Assembly: GCF_000717995.1 (NCBI RefSeq)
Contig: NZ_JODM01000005.1
Span: 248,001 to 312,000 of the forward strand
Length of the DNA stretch: 64,000 bases
Source: Streptomyces violaceorubidus
GTDB lineage: Bacteria; Actinomycetota; Actinomycetes; Streptomycetales; Streptomycetaceae
Direction: 5' to 3'
A program made the position numbers and the translations under genes. Of the stretch, positions 56,150 through 64,000 are shown in pieces. Below the pieces are notes generated by a model. The model made no database searches. It was not told the DNA's origin and saw nothing but the letters and a program-made list of their open reading frames with translations. Positions within the stretch are counted from its first letter, which is position 1. Each line of letters opens with the position of its first letter.

Positions 56150-56246
56150 CGGAAGGAATTCACCCCGTCAACATGATCTTTCCTACAGCCGGGCGAGTCT
56201 AACCGGCACACTGCGGGCGGAATCCAGGCGGCGGCGCCAACCGGCA

Positions 56247-57497
56247 CTACTTCGTTACAAGCCGTGCCAGCGGGGCCTGTTGCAGGGGCACGGGGCGGGA
56301 CCGGGCGGATGTCGGAGCGGACGTCGGGGTGTCCGCCGCGCCGGGTTCGCCGGGTCCCCCCGGAGCCGATTCCTCCGTATCCGCCGCGCCCGCCGTACCC
56401 GCCGCGCCCCCGGCGCCCTTCGCCGCCCCGGTGTCTCCCACGCCCCCCGTCCGCCCGCCGTCCGGGTCGGGTGCGGCCAGCCGGGCCACGCCGCACGGCG
56501 ACTGCGGAGTGGAGCAGGGCAGCCGCAGCTCGCCCTCCGGGGTCCACAGCCCGGCGCCGGTCAACCACCCCTCGGGCGCCGGAAGATGCCGCACGTGCCG
56601 CTCGGCGGGCCGCCACACTCCGACCCAGCTGCCGAACGCGCCGTCCACCCGCAGGGCCACCGCGCAGCGTTCCGGGGTCAGCACCTGCCCCGGCTGGACG
56701 GCGAACGGCGTCACGACGCAGTCCGGCAGCCGCAGGCACTCCGGGAAGCGCACCGGCAGGGTGCTGCCCAGCACGCCCCAGCCGAGCCGCTCCCGCCCCG
56801 GCGAGGGGGCGTCCGAGCGGATCAGTACCAGCCCGCTGTCGGGGTCGGCCAGCAGGAGCCGGTCGTCGCTGTCCGCGGCGATCTGCAACAGCGGCGACAC
56901 CTCGCCCTCCCGCTCCAGGTCCACCACGACCGCCTTGGTGCGCCCGCCGGTCTCCCGGTCCACCGCCAGCATCCGGCCGGCGCGGTCCAGCCAGACCCCG
57001 CCCGAGCAACGGCCGGGGATCTCGGCCACCCGCTCGGGCCCGAAGGCGCCGCCCGCCACCTGCCACAGCACCGTCGACCGCGCACCGGCCGCGAGGGCGT
57101 ACGCCCGCTCCCCGCCCGGGGCCGGCGGCAGCAGCCGCAGCCCGGTGCCGTCCGCCGGGCACTCGACCGCGCCGAGCGGCAGCTCGCCGGTACCCGGCCC
57201 GGTCGGGTACAGCAGCGCGAAGACGTGCCGTCCGGCCGCGACCCGGTGGACCAGGACCCGCCCGTCGCCCATCGGCTGCACCTCGGTGCAGGGCTCCTCG
57301 GGCTGGTTGCCCGGCAGCGGCACCGCGTACGGCTCCGGGCCGTCCAGGGTCCAGCGCTCCGGGTACCAGGAGTCGCCGCCCTCCCCGCTCCGGGCCAGAC
57401 GCGCGGCGTAGGCACCCTCCGCGGTGATGCTGCACTCCGCCCGGGGAGCCCCGCTGTTCCCGGGGTCCGCGGAAGGCTCGATCACACAGGCCGTCAT
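56247..57497 (-). CDS. Beta-rich (propeller-like) hypothetical protein
   Basis: The ATG at 57497 gives 416 residues. The body consists of repeating short strands with the spacing of a beta-propeller (DGRVLVHRVAAGRHVFALLYP, RMLAVDRETGGRTKAVVVDLER, DSDDRLLLADPDSGLVLIRSD). There is no signal peptide or membrane helix. The last 70 residues are Ala/Gly/Pro-rich and probably disordered. Such proteins often bind partners rather than catalyse. Function is unknown. Confidence 0.78.
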   Translation of the reverse strand: MTACVIEPSADPGNSGAPRAECSITAEGAYAARLARSGEGGDSWYPERWTLDGPEPYAVPLPGNQPEEPCTEVQPMGDGRVLVHRVAAGRHVFALLYPTGPGTGELPLGAVECPADGTGLRLLPPAPGGERAYALAAGARSTVLWQVAGGAFGPERVAEIPGRCSGGVWLDRAGRMLAVDRETGGRTKAVVVDLEREGEVSPLLQIAADSDDRLLLADPDSGLVLIRSDAPSPGRERLGWGVLGSTLPVRFPECLRLPDCVVTPFAVQPGQVLTPERCAVALRVDGAFGSWVGVWRPAERHVRHLPAPEGWLTGAGLWTPEGELRLPCSTPQSPCGVARLAAPDPDGGRTGGVGDTGAAKGAGGAAGTAGAADTEESAPGGPGEPGAADTPTSAPTSARSRPVPLQQAPLARLVTK

Positions 57498-57675
57498 CGT
57501 TCGGTCACCTCCGGTGACGAAGCTAGTTTTCGTACGCACGGGCGGGGGACCGGCAGCCGTCCCCCTCACACAAACGTGTGTCACAGGAACGATTCGCCTG
57601 AGGGAAGGGCACGGTGTGTGCTGTACCGCGGCGGACGGCGGCGACGGCCGCGAGGGCTGCGGGCGGGCGGGTGCA

Positions 57676-57719
57676 TCGGCGGGTACAACGGCGGGTACAA
57701 CGGCGGGTACAACGGCGCA
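57676..57719 (+). repeat. 12-bp tandem repeat upstream of Nif3 gene
   Basis: A GGCGGGTACAAC unit occurs about four times (the first as GGCGGGTGCATC), ending 25 bp before the Nif3 start. It may lie in the promoter of that gene and could form a phase-variable spacer, but no evidence of variation is visible. Confidence 0.7.
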
Positions 57720-57743
57720 GAACCTCCAGGTAGCCTTGCACGC

Positions 57744-58610
57744 GTGCCCCGTCTGTCAGAAGTCATCGCCGCGCTGGACGACCTGTGGCCCGCCGAGCGG
57801 GCCGAGTCCTGGGACGCGGTCGGCACCGTCGTGGGCGAGCCCGACCAGGAGGTCTCCCGCGTCCTGTTCGCCGTGGACCCCGTCCAGGAGATCGCCGACG
57901 AGGCGGTGAAGCTGGGCGCCGACCTGCTCGTCACCCACCACCCGCTCTATCTGCGCGGGACGACCACGGTCGCGGCGTCCACCTCCAAGGGCCGCGTGGT
58001 GCACACGCTCATCAGGAACGACATCGCCCTGCACGTCGCCCACACCAACGCCGACACCGCCGACCCGGGCGTCTCCGACGCGCTGGCCGGCGCCCTCGAC
58101 CTGAACGTCGTACGGCCCCTGGTGCCGGACCCGGCCGACCCCGGCGGGCGCCGCGGCCTGGGCAGGGTGTGCGAGCTGCCGCACCCCCTGACGGTCCGCG
58201 AGCTGGCCGCCCGCGCCGCCGAGCGGCTGCCCGCCACGGCACAGGGCATCCGCGTCGCCGGCGACCCGGAGGCGATCGTGCGCACCGTCGCCGTCAGCGG
58301 CGGCTCCGGCGACAGCCTCTTCGCACACGTGCGGGCGGCCGGAGTCGACGCCTTCCTCACCGCGGACCTGCGGCACCACCCCGTGTCCGAGTTCTCCGCG
58401 GACCGTGCCCGCAGTCCCCTCGCGCTGCTCGACGCGGCGCACTGGGCCACCGAGTGGCCCTGGTGCGAGCTGGGCGCGGCCCAGCTCGACGAGATCTCCG
58501 ACCGCAACGGCTGGGACCTCCGGGTCCACGTCTCGAAGACGGTCACCGACCCCTGGACCGCCCACGTGGCGTCCGCCCCGACCTCTAACGCAATGGGAGC
58601 CCCCAACTGA
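57744..58610 (+). CDS. Nif3-like dinuclear metal-centre protein
   Basis: The GTG at 57744 gives 288 residues. Metal ligands of the family are visible: WDAVGTVVGEP near residue 22, DLLVTHHPLYLRG near 63, and in the C-terminal half DAFLTADLRHHPVSEF, LDAAHWATEWPWCE. Nif3 proteins form hexamers with two metals per subunit and may act as GTP cyclohydrolase-like or phosphatase-like enzymes. A TAGCCT -10-like element six bases upstream suggests a nearly leaderless message. It overlaps the next gene. Confidence 0.92.
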   Translation: MPRLSEVIAALDDLWPAERAESWDAVGTVVGEPDQEVSRVLFAVDPVQEIADEAVKLGADLLVTHHPLYLRGTTTVAASTSKGRVVHTLIRNDIALHVAHTNADTADPGVSDALAGALDLNVVRPLVPDPADPGGRRGLGRVCELPHPLTVRELAARAAERLPATAQGIRVAGDPEAIVRTVAVSGGSGDSLFAHVRAAGVDAFLTADLRHHPVSEFSADRARSPLALLDAAHWATEWPWCELGAAQLDEISDRNGWDLRVHVSKTVTDPWTAHVASAPTSNAMGAPN

Positions 58611-59350
58611 AAGCCGCGCCCGCCGACCAGATCCGACTCCTCGACGTCCAGGGCCTCGACACGCGTCTCCAGCAGCTCGCGCACAAGCGCCGGTCCCTGC
58701 CCGAGCACGCCGAGATCGAGTCGCTGACCAAGGACCACACCCAGCTGCGCGACCTGCTCGTGGCCGCGCAGACCGAGGAGAGCGACTGCGCCCGCGAGCA
58801 GACCAAGGCCGAGCAGGACGTGGACCAGGTGCGCCAGCGCGCCGGCCGCGACCAGCAGCGCCTGGACTCCGGCGCCGTCACCTCCCCGAAGGACCTGGAG
58901 AACCTCCAGCGCGAGATCGCCTCCCTCGCCAAGCGCCAGGGCGACCTCGAGGACGTCGTCCTGGAGGTGATGGAGCGCCGCGAGTCCGCGCAGGAGCGGG
59001 TCACCGAGCTGACCGAGCGGGTCGGTGCGGTGCAGGGCAGGATCGACGACGCCACCGCGCGCCGGGACTCGGCCGTCGAGGAGCTGGACGGCGAGGTGGC
59101 CTCGGTGACCAAGGAGCGCGAGGTCATCGCGGGCTCCGTCCCCGAGGACCTGCTGAAGCTCTACGACAAGCTGCGCGAGCAGCAGGGCGGCGTCGGCGCG
59201 GCCAAGCTGTACCAGCGCAGCTGCCAGGGGTGCCGTCAGGAACTGGCCATCACCGAGCTGAGCGAGATCCGCTCCACGGCGCCCGACACGGTCGTACGCT
59301 GCGAGAACTGCCGCCGCATCCTGGTGCGCACGGCGGACTCCGGGCTGTAG
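58607..59350 (+). CDS. C4-type zinc-ribbon coiled-coil protein (DUF164 family), probable CTG start
   Basis: The frame begins at CTG 58607, overlapping the Nif3 stop (CTGA), with GGGAG seven bases upstream. Initiation there gives 247 residues starting with KAAPADQIRLLDVQGLDTRL, the N terminus I recall for the family. The first standard start, GTG at 58760, would remove about 50 conserved residues. The body is a long coiled coil (about 1-190) followed by a zinc ribbon with CQGC and CENC pairs. The family is cytosolic and may bind nucleic acid. The CTG start is inference. Confidence 0.85.
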   Translation: MKAAPADQIRLLDVQGLDTRLQQLAHKRRSLPEHAEIESLTKDHTQLRDLLVAAQTEESDCAREQTKAEQDVDQVRQRAGRDQQRLDSGAVTSPKDLENLQREIASLAKRQGDLEDVVLEVMERRESAQERVTELTERVGAVQGRIDDATARRDSAVEELDGEVASVTKEREVIAGSVPEDLLKLYDKLREQQGGVGAAKLYQRSCQGCRQELAITELSEIRSTAPDTVVRCENCRRILVRTADSGL

Positions 59351-59384
59351 GCGGCCGGTCGGTGGCTGAGCGGTGGGAGACGCG

Positions 59385-60887
59385 GTGACCGGCTCCGCGC
59401 GGGAGTTCGTGGTCGAGGCCGACGGCGGGTCCCGGGGCAACCCGGGACCCGCGGGCTACGGCGCGGTGGTGCGGGACGCGGCGACGGGTCAGACCCTGGT
59501 GGAGGCCGCCGAGTACCTCGGGGTCGTCACCAACAACGTGGCCGAGTACCGGGGGCTGCTGGCCGGACTGCGCGCGGCGGGGGAACTGGACCCGGACGCC
59601 ACCGTTCACGTCCGCATGGACTCCAAGCTCGTCGTCGAGCAGATGTCGGGCCGCTGGAAGATCAAGCACCCGGACATGAAGCCCCTGGCGGCCGAGGCGG
59701 CCCGCGTCTTCCCGCCGGGGCGCGTGACGTACGAGTGGATCCCCCGCGCCGACAACAAGCACGCCGACCGCCTGGCCAACGAGGCGATGGACGCGGGGGC
59801 GCGCGGCGAACCGTGGTCGCCGTCCACGTCGACGGCGGAACCGGACGCGGGCGGCGCCGCCGGTCGTCGGGCCCGGGGCAGCCGTACCGGGGACCGGTCG
59901 GCCGCCGCGTCCGCGGGCGCCGCGGAGGGCGCCGGCGGGAGCGCGGTGGCGGCCGGGCTGGACCCGCGTGGTGCCGCCGGTCGTGCGGGCGGGGACCGTC
60001 GGAGCGGGGACGGGCCGACCGTGGCACCCGTCGGCACCGGAGGCGGTGCTGAGGGGGAGGCCATGGGCGGGCGGCACGCGCGAGCGGCCCGGACCGGCAC
60101 TGCCGACCCCGGCGCCGCCGATGCCCGTGCTGACGCACCGGCTGCCGATGCCCGTGCTGACGCACCGGCCGCCGATGCCCGTGCTGACGCACCGGCTGCC
60201 GCCGACGACGACGTGCGCGCCGCGAAGGCCGTGGCCTCGCCCGGCTGGGGACCCCCCGACATGGGCGCCCCCGCCACCTTCGTCCTCCTGCGGCACGGGG
60301 AAACGCCCCTCACCCCGCAGAAGCGGTTCTCCGGGAGCGGCGGCAGCGATTCGTCCCTGTCGGCCATCGGCCGCGAGCAGGCCGAGAAGGTCGCCGAGAG
60401 CCTCGCCCGGCGCGGCACGATCGAGGCGGTCGTCGCCTCGCCCCTGGCCCGCACCCGCGAGACCGCCGGCATCGTCGCCGCCCGCCTGGGCCTGGAGGTG
60501 ACGGTCGAGGAGGGGCTGCGCGAGACCGACTTCGGCGCGTGGGAGGGGCTCACCTTCGGCGAGGTGCGCGACCGCTACCCCGCCGACCTGGACGCCTGGC
60601 TGGCCTCCCCGGACGCGGAACCGACCGGCGGCGGCGAGAGCTTCGCGGCCACCGGCACCCGGATCGCCGCCACCCGCGACCGGCTCGTCGCGGCGTACGC
60701 GGGCCGCACGGTGCTGCTGGTCTCCCACGTCACGCCGATCAAGACGTTCCTGCGACTCGCCCTGGGCGCCCCGCCCGAGTCGCTGTTCCGGATGGAGCTG
60801 TCGGCGGCCTCGCTGTCGGCGGTGGCGTACTACGCGGACGGCGGCGCGAGCGTCCGCCTGTTCAACGAGACGTCCCACCTGCGCTGA
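59385..60887 (+). CDS. Bifunctional RNase H / histidine phosphatase
   Basis: The GTG at 59385 with GGGAG five bases upstream gives 500 residues; a GTG four codons earlier is possible. Residues 1-140 are a type I RNase H (FVVEADGGSRGNPGPAGYG, NNVAEYRGLLAGL, HADRLANEAMD). An Ala/Gly/Asp-rich linker of about 140 residues contains three ARADAPAAD repeats. Residues from about 300 form a histidine phosphatase (FVLLRHGETPLT, VVASPLARTRETA, LVSHVTPIKTFL). The homologue Rv2228c has this fusion with a CobC-like phosphatase. It may link RNA repair with alpha-ribazole dephosphorylation. Confidence 0.95.
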   Translation: MTGSAREFVVEADGGSRGNPGPAGYGAVVRDAATGQTLVEAAEYLGVVTNNVAEYRGLLAGLRAAGELDPDATVHVRMDSKLVVEQMSGRWKIKHPDMKPLAAEAARVFPPGRVTYEWIPRADNKHADRLANEAMDAGARGEPWSPSTSTAEPDAGGAAGRRARGSRTGDRSAAASAGAAEGAGGSAVAAGLDPRGAAGRAGGDRRSGDGPTVAPVGTGGGAEGEAMGGRHARAARTGTADPGAADARADAPAADARADAPAADARADAPAAADDDVRAAKAVASPGWGPPDMGAPATFVLLRHGETPLTPQKRFSGSGGSDSSLSAIGREQAEKVAESLARRGTIEAVVASPLARTRETAGIVAARLGLEVTVEEGLRETDFGAWEGLTFGEVRDRYPADLDAWLASPDAEPTGGGESFAATGTRIAATRDRLVAAYAGRTVLLVSHVTPIKTFLRLALGAPPESLFRMELSAASLSAVAYYADGGASVRLFNETSHLR

Positions 60888-61521
60888 GCGCCGCCGCCGC
60901 GCGGGCCAGCGCCTCGACGCGCCCCCAGTCCCGCCCCGCCACCGCGTCCTTGGGCAGCATCCAACTGCCCCCGACGCAGCCGACGTTGGGCAGCGCCAGA
61001 TACTCCGGCGCCGAGTCCGGCCCGATGCCGCCGGTCGGGCAGAAGCGGGCCTGCGGCAGCGGCGCGGCGAGCGCCTTGAGATAGGCGGTGCCGCCCGCGG
61101 CCTCGGCCGGGAAGAACTTCATCTCCCGCACCCCGCGCTCCAGCAGCGCCACCACCTCCGACGTGGTCGACACCCCCGGCAGGAACGGCACCCCGGACGC
61201 CCGCATCGCCTCCAGCAGCGCGTCCGTCCACCCCGGGCTGACCAGGAACCGCGCCCCGGCCGCCACGACCTGTGCGACCTGCTCCGCCGTGATGACCGTG
61301 CCCGCGCCGACCACCGCGTCCGGCACCTCACCGGCGATGGCCCGGATCGCGTCGAGGGCGACCGGCGTCCGCAGCGTCACCTCGATCGCGGGCAGCCCCC
61401 CGGCGACGAGCGCCCTGGCGAGCGGCACGGCGTCGGCGAGGTCGTCGACGACCACGACGGGCACGACGGGCGCGAGATCCAGCACCGAGGCGGCGGGGGA
61501 GGAGGGCAGCGGAGAACTCAT
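60862..61521 (-). CDS. eda: KDPG/KHG aldolase
   Basis: The ATG at 61521 gives 219 residues. The barrel motifs are clear: [88 protein letters not shown] with the Schiff-base lysine, and [16 protein letters not shown]. It cleaves 2-keto-3-deoxy-6-phosphogluconate to pyruvate and glyceraldehyde-3-phosphate. No Entner-Doudoroff dehydratase is adjacent. It overlaps the convergent RNase H gene by 26 bp. Confidence 0.93.
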   Translation of the reverse strand: MSSPLPSSPAASVLDLAPVVPVVVVDDLADAVPLARALVAGGLPAIEVTLRTPVALDAIRAIAGEVPDAVVGAGTVITAEQVAQVVAAGARFLVSPGWTDALLEAMRASGVPFLPGVSTTSEVVALLERGVREMKFFPAEAAGGTAYLKALAAPLPQARFCPTGGIGPDSAPEYLALPNVGCVGGSWMLPKDAVAGRDWGRVEALARAAAALSAGGTSR

Positions 61522-61559
61522 GCCCTCATCGTGCCGCCGAAACGCACTCTCTGCAATCA

Positions 61560-61650
61560 TCGTTGCAAGCAGTGCAATGGTTTTAATGGCTGCAACGGCC
61601 GCAACGGCTGCAACGGCCGCAACGGCCGCAGCGGCTGCAATGGCCGGGAG
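61560..61650. repeat. 9-bp tandem repeats upstream of the aldolase gene
   Basis: Units of the form GGC(T/C)GCAA(C/T) repeat about nine times between the aldolase start and the YaaA stop, beginning with the AT-richer GTGCAATGGTTTTAATGG. The region may contain the aldolase promoter, since that gene is transcribed leftward from here. Confidence 0.75.
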
Positions 61651-61668
61651 GCCGGCGGCGGGAAGGGG

Positions 61669-62451
61669 TCAGTGGACCTCGTCCACGAGCACGTCCAGCG
61701 ACCACGGCCGCCCGGCCTTCGCGGGTGCCTCCGCCTCCACCGCGTAGCCCAGGTCCCGCAGGGCCTCCACCAGCTCCGCCGGTCCCGCGGGCGCGGTCCC
61801 GGACGCCAGCAGACTCCGTACGATCCGCCCCTTGGTCGCCTTGTTGAAGTGGCTGACCACCTTCCGGGTCGGCGCGTGCAGCACCCGCACGGTCGCCGTC
61901 CGCGAGGCGACCTCGCCCTTCGGCTTCCACGCCGCCGCGTACGCCGCCGAACGCAGGTCCAGCACCAGCCCGTTCCCGGCCGCCTCCGGCAGCACCTCGG
62001 CCATCGGCGCCCGCCAGTGCGCGCCCAGTGCCCCGAGGCCGGGCAGCCTCACGCCCATCGAGCACCGGTAGGAGGGGATCCGGTCGGTCACCCGCACGGC
62101 ACCCCACAACCCCGAGAACACCAGCAGCGACCTGGCCGCCCGCCGCTTGGCGGCGGCGTCCAGCGAGGCCAGGTCCAGGGCGTCGTACAGCACACCGGTG
62201 TAGATCTCCCCGGCCGGACGCGCGCCCGCCGTCAGCAACTCCACGTTTTTGGCGACCTCGCCGCGCAGCCCCACGCTCAGTCCGAGCACCTCGCGCGCCT
62301 TCTCCTCGTCCCCGGCGCACAGCTCCACCAGCTCGCCGAGGACGGCCTCCCGGGCGGCGGTGAGCCCCGGCAGGGACAGCGACCCGGTCTTCAGCGGGGT
62401 GCCCCGGCCGGACGCGGCCTTCCCCTCGGACGGCGGCAGCAGGACAAGCAC
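61669..62451 (-). CDS. yaaA: Peroxide stress protein YaaA family
   Basis: The GTG at 62451 with AAGGAG five bases upstream gives 260 residues starting [12 protein letters not shown], the YaaA hallmark. Later motifs are [23 protein letters not shown] and [18 protein letters not shown]. The E. coli family member lowers free iron and protects DNA during peroxide stress and has a DNA-binding fold with a helix-hairpin-helix. It probably has a similar role here. Confidence 0.93.
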   Translation of the reverse strand: MLVLLPPSEGKAASGRGTPLKTGSLSLPGLTAAREAVLGELVELCAGDEEKAREVLGLSVGLRGEVAKNVELLTAGARPAGEIYTGVLYDALDLASLDAAAKRRAARSLLVFSGLWGAVRVTDRIPSYRCSMGVRLPGLGALGAHWRAPMAEVLPEAAGNGLVLDLRSAAYAAAWKPKGEVASRTATVRVLHAPTRKVVSHFNKATKGRIVRSLLASGTAPAGPAELVEALRDLGYAVEAEAPAKAGRPWSLDVLVDEVH

Positions 62452-62609
62452 ACGTACTCCTTCACTCGTGAGCCCCAGGCTCCCGATCAGGGTACGGCCT
62501 ACCCCTCCCGTGCCTTCGTGCCCGCTCGTTCCCGTCGTGCCTGCTCGACGGTGACGGAGGTCCGGGACCCGACGGCGAGCTCCGGCCGGCAGGGGCGCGG
62601 ACGGGTGGC

Positions 62610-62870
62610 TCAGGCGAGGGCGAGGAAGAGCTTCTCCAGCTTCCTGGTGTCGATGCTGTCGCGTCCCCCCTCGGCCAGGCACTGCTCCAGACCGGTGGCG
62701 ACCAGGGCGTAACCGCCGCGGCTGATGGCCTTGTTGACCGCGGCCAGTTGAGTCAGGGCCTCCTCGCACTCCGAGCCCTCTTCGAGCATGCGGATCACGG
62801 ACGCCAGGTGCCCGTTGGCCCGCTTGAGGCGGGTGATCGTGGCTTTGATCTCGTCAGGCTCCAGCCGCAT
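62610..62870 (-). CDS. CsoR/DUF156-family repressor, CstR-like
   Basis: The ATG at 62870 lies inside the end of the DUF302 gene. The 86 residues form the three-helix CsoR fold (ITRLKRANGHLASVIRMLEE). Cys35 and Cys64 are present with the 29-residue spacing of CsoR and CstR. The copper-ligand histidine expected near residue 60 is glycine (VATGLEQC). CstR-type sensors keep the two cysteines and lack that histidine; they respond to persulfides. It probably binds the two C-tract palindromes upstream and controls DUF302 and the divergent transporter. Confidence 0.9.
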   Translation of the reverse strand: MRLEPDEIKATITRLKRANGHLASVIRMLEEGSECEEALTQLAAVNKAISRGGYALVATGLEQCLAEGGRDSIDTRKLEKLFLALA

Positions 62871-63282
62871 CGCGGGCCTCCGTGTCGTCGTCGGTCAGCT
62901 CGGCCATCATGCCGGTGAGGCGCTCACGGGCCTCTGCCGCCACCGCCTCGAGGGCGGGTGCGTCGCTGAGAGACCTCATGACGTCGGGATCCAGCACCTC
63001 GACCCGGGTCCGCGCCTCGCCCTCGGACGCCACGACGACGTTGCACGGCAGCAGCGCGGCGACCCTGGGGTCGGCCTCCAGGGCCTGGTGGGCGAGGTGC
63101 GGTCGACAGGCGCCCAGGATCACCTGCGGCGGCATCCGCACGCCCAGCTTGGTGTGAAGGGTGGCCTGAAGGTCGATTTCGGTGAGGACGCCGAACCCGG
63201 CGTCGCCCAGCAGTTCCCGCACGCGGGCGACGGTGGCGGCGTACGGCGCCGCGACCGTCGCGCTCATGGTGAAGTCGGTCAT
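62854..63282 (-). CDS. DUF302-domain protein
   Basis: The ATG at 63282 follows AAAGGACGAAG and gives 142 residues. The DUF302 core is visible: the N-terminal strand MTDFTMSATV, VRELLGDAGFGVLTEIDLQATLHTKLGV, VILGACRPHLAHQALEADPRVAALLPCNVVV. The cysteines at GACRP and LPCN are typical and may act in thiol or sulfur chemistry. The next gene overlaps it by 17 bp and encodes the CstR-like repressor, so the two are one operon. Confidence 0.93.
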   Translation of the reverse strand: MTDFTMSATVAAPYAATVARVRELLGDAGFGVLTEIDLQATLHTKLGVRMPPQVILGACRPHLAHQALEADPRVAALLPCNVVVASEGEARTRVEVLDPDVMRSLSDAPALEAVAAEARERLTGMMAELTDDDTEARDAAGA

Positions 63283-63329
63283 CTTCGTCCTTTCTGCCAG
63301 TCGAACCGTCGGTGGCGCCTCCATCGTAC

Positions 63330-63345
63330 ATCCCCCCGGGGGGAT
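63330..63345. promoter_or_regulatory. Operator palindrome ATCCCCCCGGGGGGAT
   Basis: This perfect 16-bp inverted repeat with C/G tracts lies 48 bp upstream of the DUF302 start and 55 bp from the transporter start. CsoR and CstR regulators bind AT-flanked C-tract/G-tract palindromes of this kind. A second copy follows 35 bp away. Confidence 0.8.
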
Positions 63346-63364
63346 ATGTTAGGTTCCTTGGGAC

Positions 63365-63380
63365 ATCCCCCCTGGGGGAT
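63365..63380. promoter_or_regulatory. Second operator ATCCCCCCTGGGGGAT
   Basis: This copy differs from a perfect palindrome at the centre only. It ends 20 bp before the ATG of the MMPL gene and overlaps the area where its promoter or leader must lie. Its centre is 35 bp from the first copy, so one repressor could control both directions. Confidence 0.78.
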
Positions 63381-63399
63381 AAGTGAGAGGAGGCGTCCG

Positions 63400-64000
63400 A
63401 TGGCGCAGGCGACGTACGAGAACGGGCCGGTTGCGCCCCCGTCGGCAGAGGCGGCGCGGGAGGTGCGGGAGGTGCGCCCCGGCCCGCTGGGGCGGCTGGG
63501 CATCTGGGTCGCCGACCGCGGCCGACTGGTGACGGTGGCGTGGATGGTGCTCGTCATCGGCCTGGGGATCTTCGCGCCGTCGGTGGAGAAGAGCCTGTCC
63601 GGTGCGGGCTGGCAGGCGGACGGTTCGCAGTCGGTCGCGGCGCGCCGGCTTGCGCAGGAGCATTTCGCCGGCAACGCCAGCCACGCGATCCAGGTCGTCG
63701 TACGCAGTGACGACGGACCGGTCACCCAGGGCGCGGGCCGCGGTGTGCTGGCCGACGTCACCCGGATACTCAAGGACGAGCCGCGCCTGGCCGAGGTGGT
63801 CGCGCCCACGCCGGGGGCGACCCTGTCCCAGGACGGCCGCACCGCGGTGGTGCTCGCCGGGGCCGGTGTCGACACCAACGAGATGGTCAGGGTCGCCACC
63901 GACCTCAAGGGCGAGCTGGAGGGCCTGTCCACCGACACGGTCCAGGTGAACCCGACCGGTTCCTCGCTGCTGTGGTCGGACTTCAACGAGGCCAACCTGA
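63400..64000 (+). CDS. MMPL/RND-family transporter (3' truncated by window end)
   Basis: The ATG at 63400 follows GAGAGGAGGCGTCCG and the frame stays open to the window end, giving 200 residues. A cytoplasmic N terminus precedes the first membrane helix at about 42-60 (RLVTVAWMVLVIGLGIFAPS). The extracytoplasmic porter domain follows: SGAGWQADGSQSVAARRLAQ, IQVVVRSDDGPVTQG and VNPTGSSLLWSDFNEANL. This is the start pattern of actinobacterial MMPL proteins, which export lipids or siderophores. Control by the CstR-like repressor is inferred from the shared operators. Confidence 0.9.
   Translation, partial: MAQATYENGPVAPPSAEAAREVREVRPGPLGRLGIWVADRGRLVTVAWMVLVIGLGIFAPSVEKSLSGAGWQADGSQSVAARRLAQEHFAGNASHAIQVVVRSDDGPVTQGAGRGVLADVTRILKDEPRLAEVVAPTPGATLSQDGRTAVVLAGAGVDTNEMVRVATDLKGELEGLSTDTVQVNPTGSSLLWSDFNEANL

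Overview
The window is chromosomal DNA of a Streptomyces-type actinomycete. The evidence is the very high G+C content with strong third-position G/C bias, frequent GTG and TTG starts, many start/stop overlaps of the ATGA or GTGA type, and gene families typical of the genus: several TerD paralogues, an FmdB protein ending in Gly/Cys, DUF2277, a secreted HNH nuclease, an RNase H/phosphatase fusion and a DesKR-like two-component system beside an ABC-2 exporter. I see no phage, insertion sequence, rRNA or CRISPR array. One tRNA-Val is present.

Layout. (1) 1-8225 is a Ter stress locus: two TerD-superfamily genes around a DUF475 (TerC-like) membrane gene that looks truncated, a convergent TerD gene with a Gly/Tyr/Pro/Gln tail, then a tight operon of HpcH/HpaI-type lyase, a four-domain PRTase-TRSP-StiP-PELOTA protein and a HAD phosphatase. 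(2) 8143-20742 holds two DedA proteins, FmdB, a coiled-coil membrane protein, a DUF4097 lipoprotein, tRNA-Val, DUF2277, a DoxX protein, a PhoD-type phosphatase, a secreted nuclease, a yybP-ykoY (manganese) riboswitch driving a UPF0016/GDT1 exporter, a HAD phosphatase and a membrane-anchored peptidoglycan-binding protein. (3) 20915-32856 holds two MFS transporters, a GNAT protein, small helical, FHA-like and DUF1992 proteins, an O-methyltransferase, a GT87-PAP2 fusion, a polytopic membrane protein and an isochorismatase-type hydrolase. (4) 32997-35174 holds a GlxA-type regulator, a stretch of gene debris and a toxin-antitoxin pair behind an 18-bp perfect palindrome. (5) 35250-41090 is a cobalamin uptake operon on the minus strand: cobalamin riboswitch, secreted alpha/alpha-repeat protein, small surface protein, then ECF T, fused A1A2 and S components. 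(6) 41172-45893 holds an APH-like kinase, a TetR/KstR-like regulator with a matching operator, and an overlapping glycosyltransferase-methyltransferase-cyclase-like operon. (7) 45919-55897 holds membrane proteins, an amidase, a methyltransferase, an MFS protein with an extra C-terminal beta domain, a two-component system with its ABC exporter, and a MaoC hydratase. (8) 55982-64000 holds a 55-residue unknown protein, a beta-rich protein, Nif3, a C4 zinc-ribbon protein with a probable CTG start, RNase H/phosphatase, KDPG aldolase, YaaA, and a CstR-like repressor with DUF302 divergent from an MMPL transporter that runs off the end.

The most coherent systems are the Ter operon (predicted synthesis of a phosphoribosyl-derived metabolite coupled to TerD/TerC), the riboswitch-controlled B12 importer that appears to use a split intrinsic-factor-like surface receptor, and the KstR-like regulated glycoconjugate operon. 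Four intergenic regions carry GC-rich minisatellites. Family names come from recognition of sequence patterns; no database search was run.
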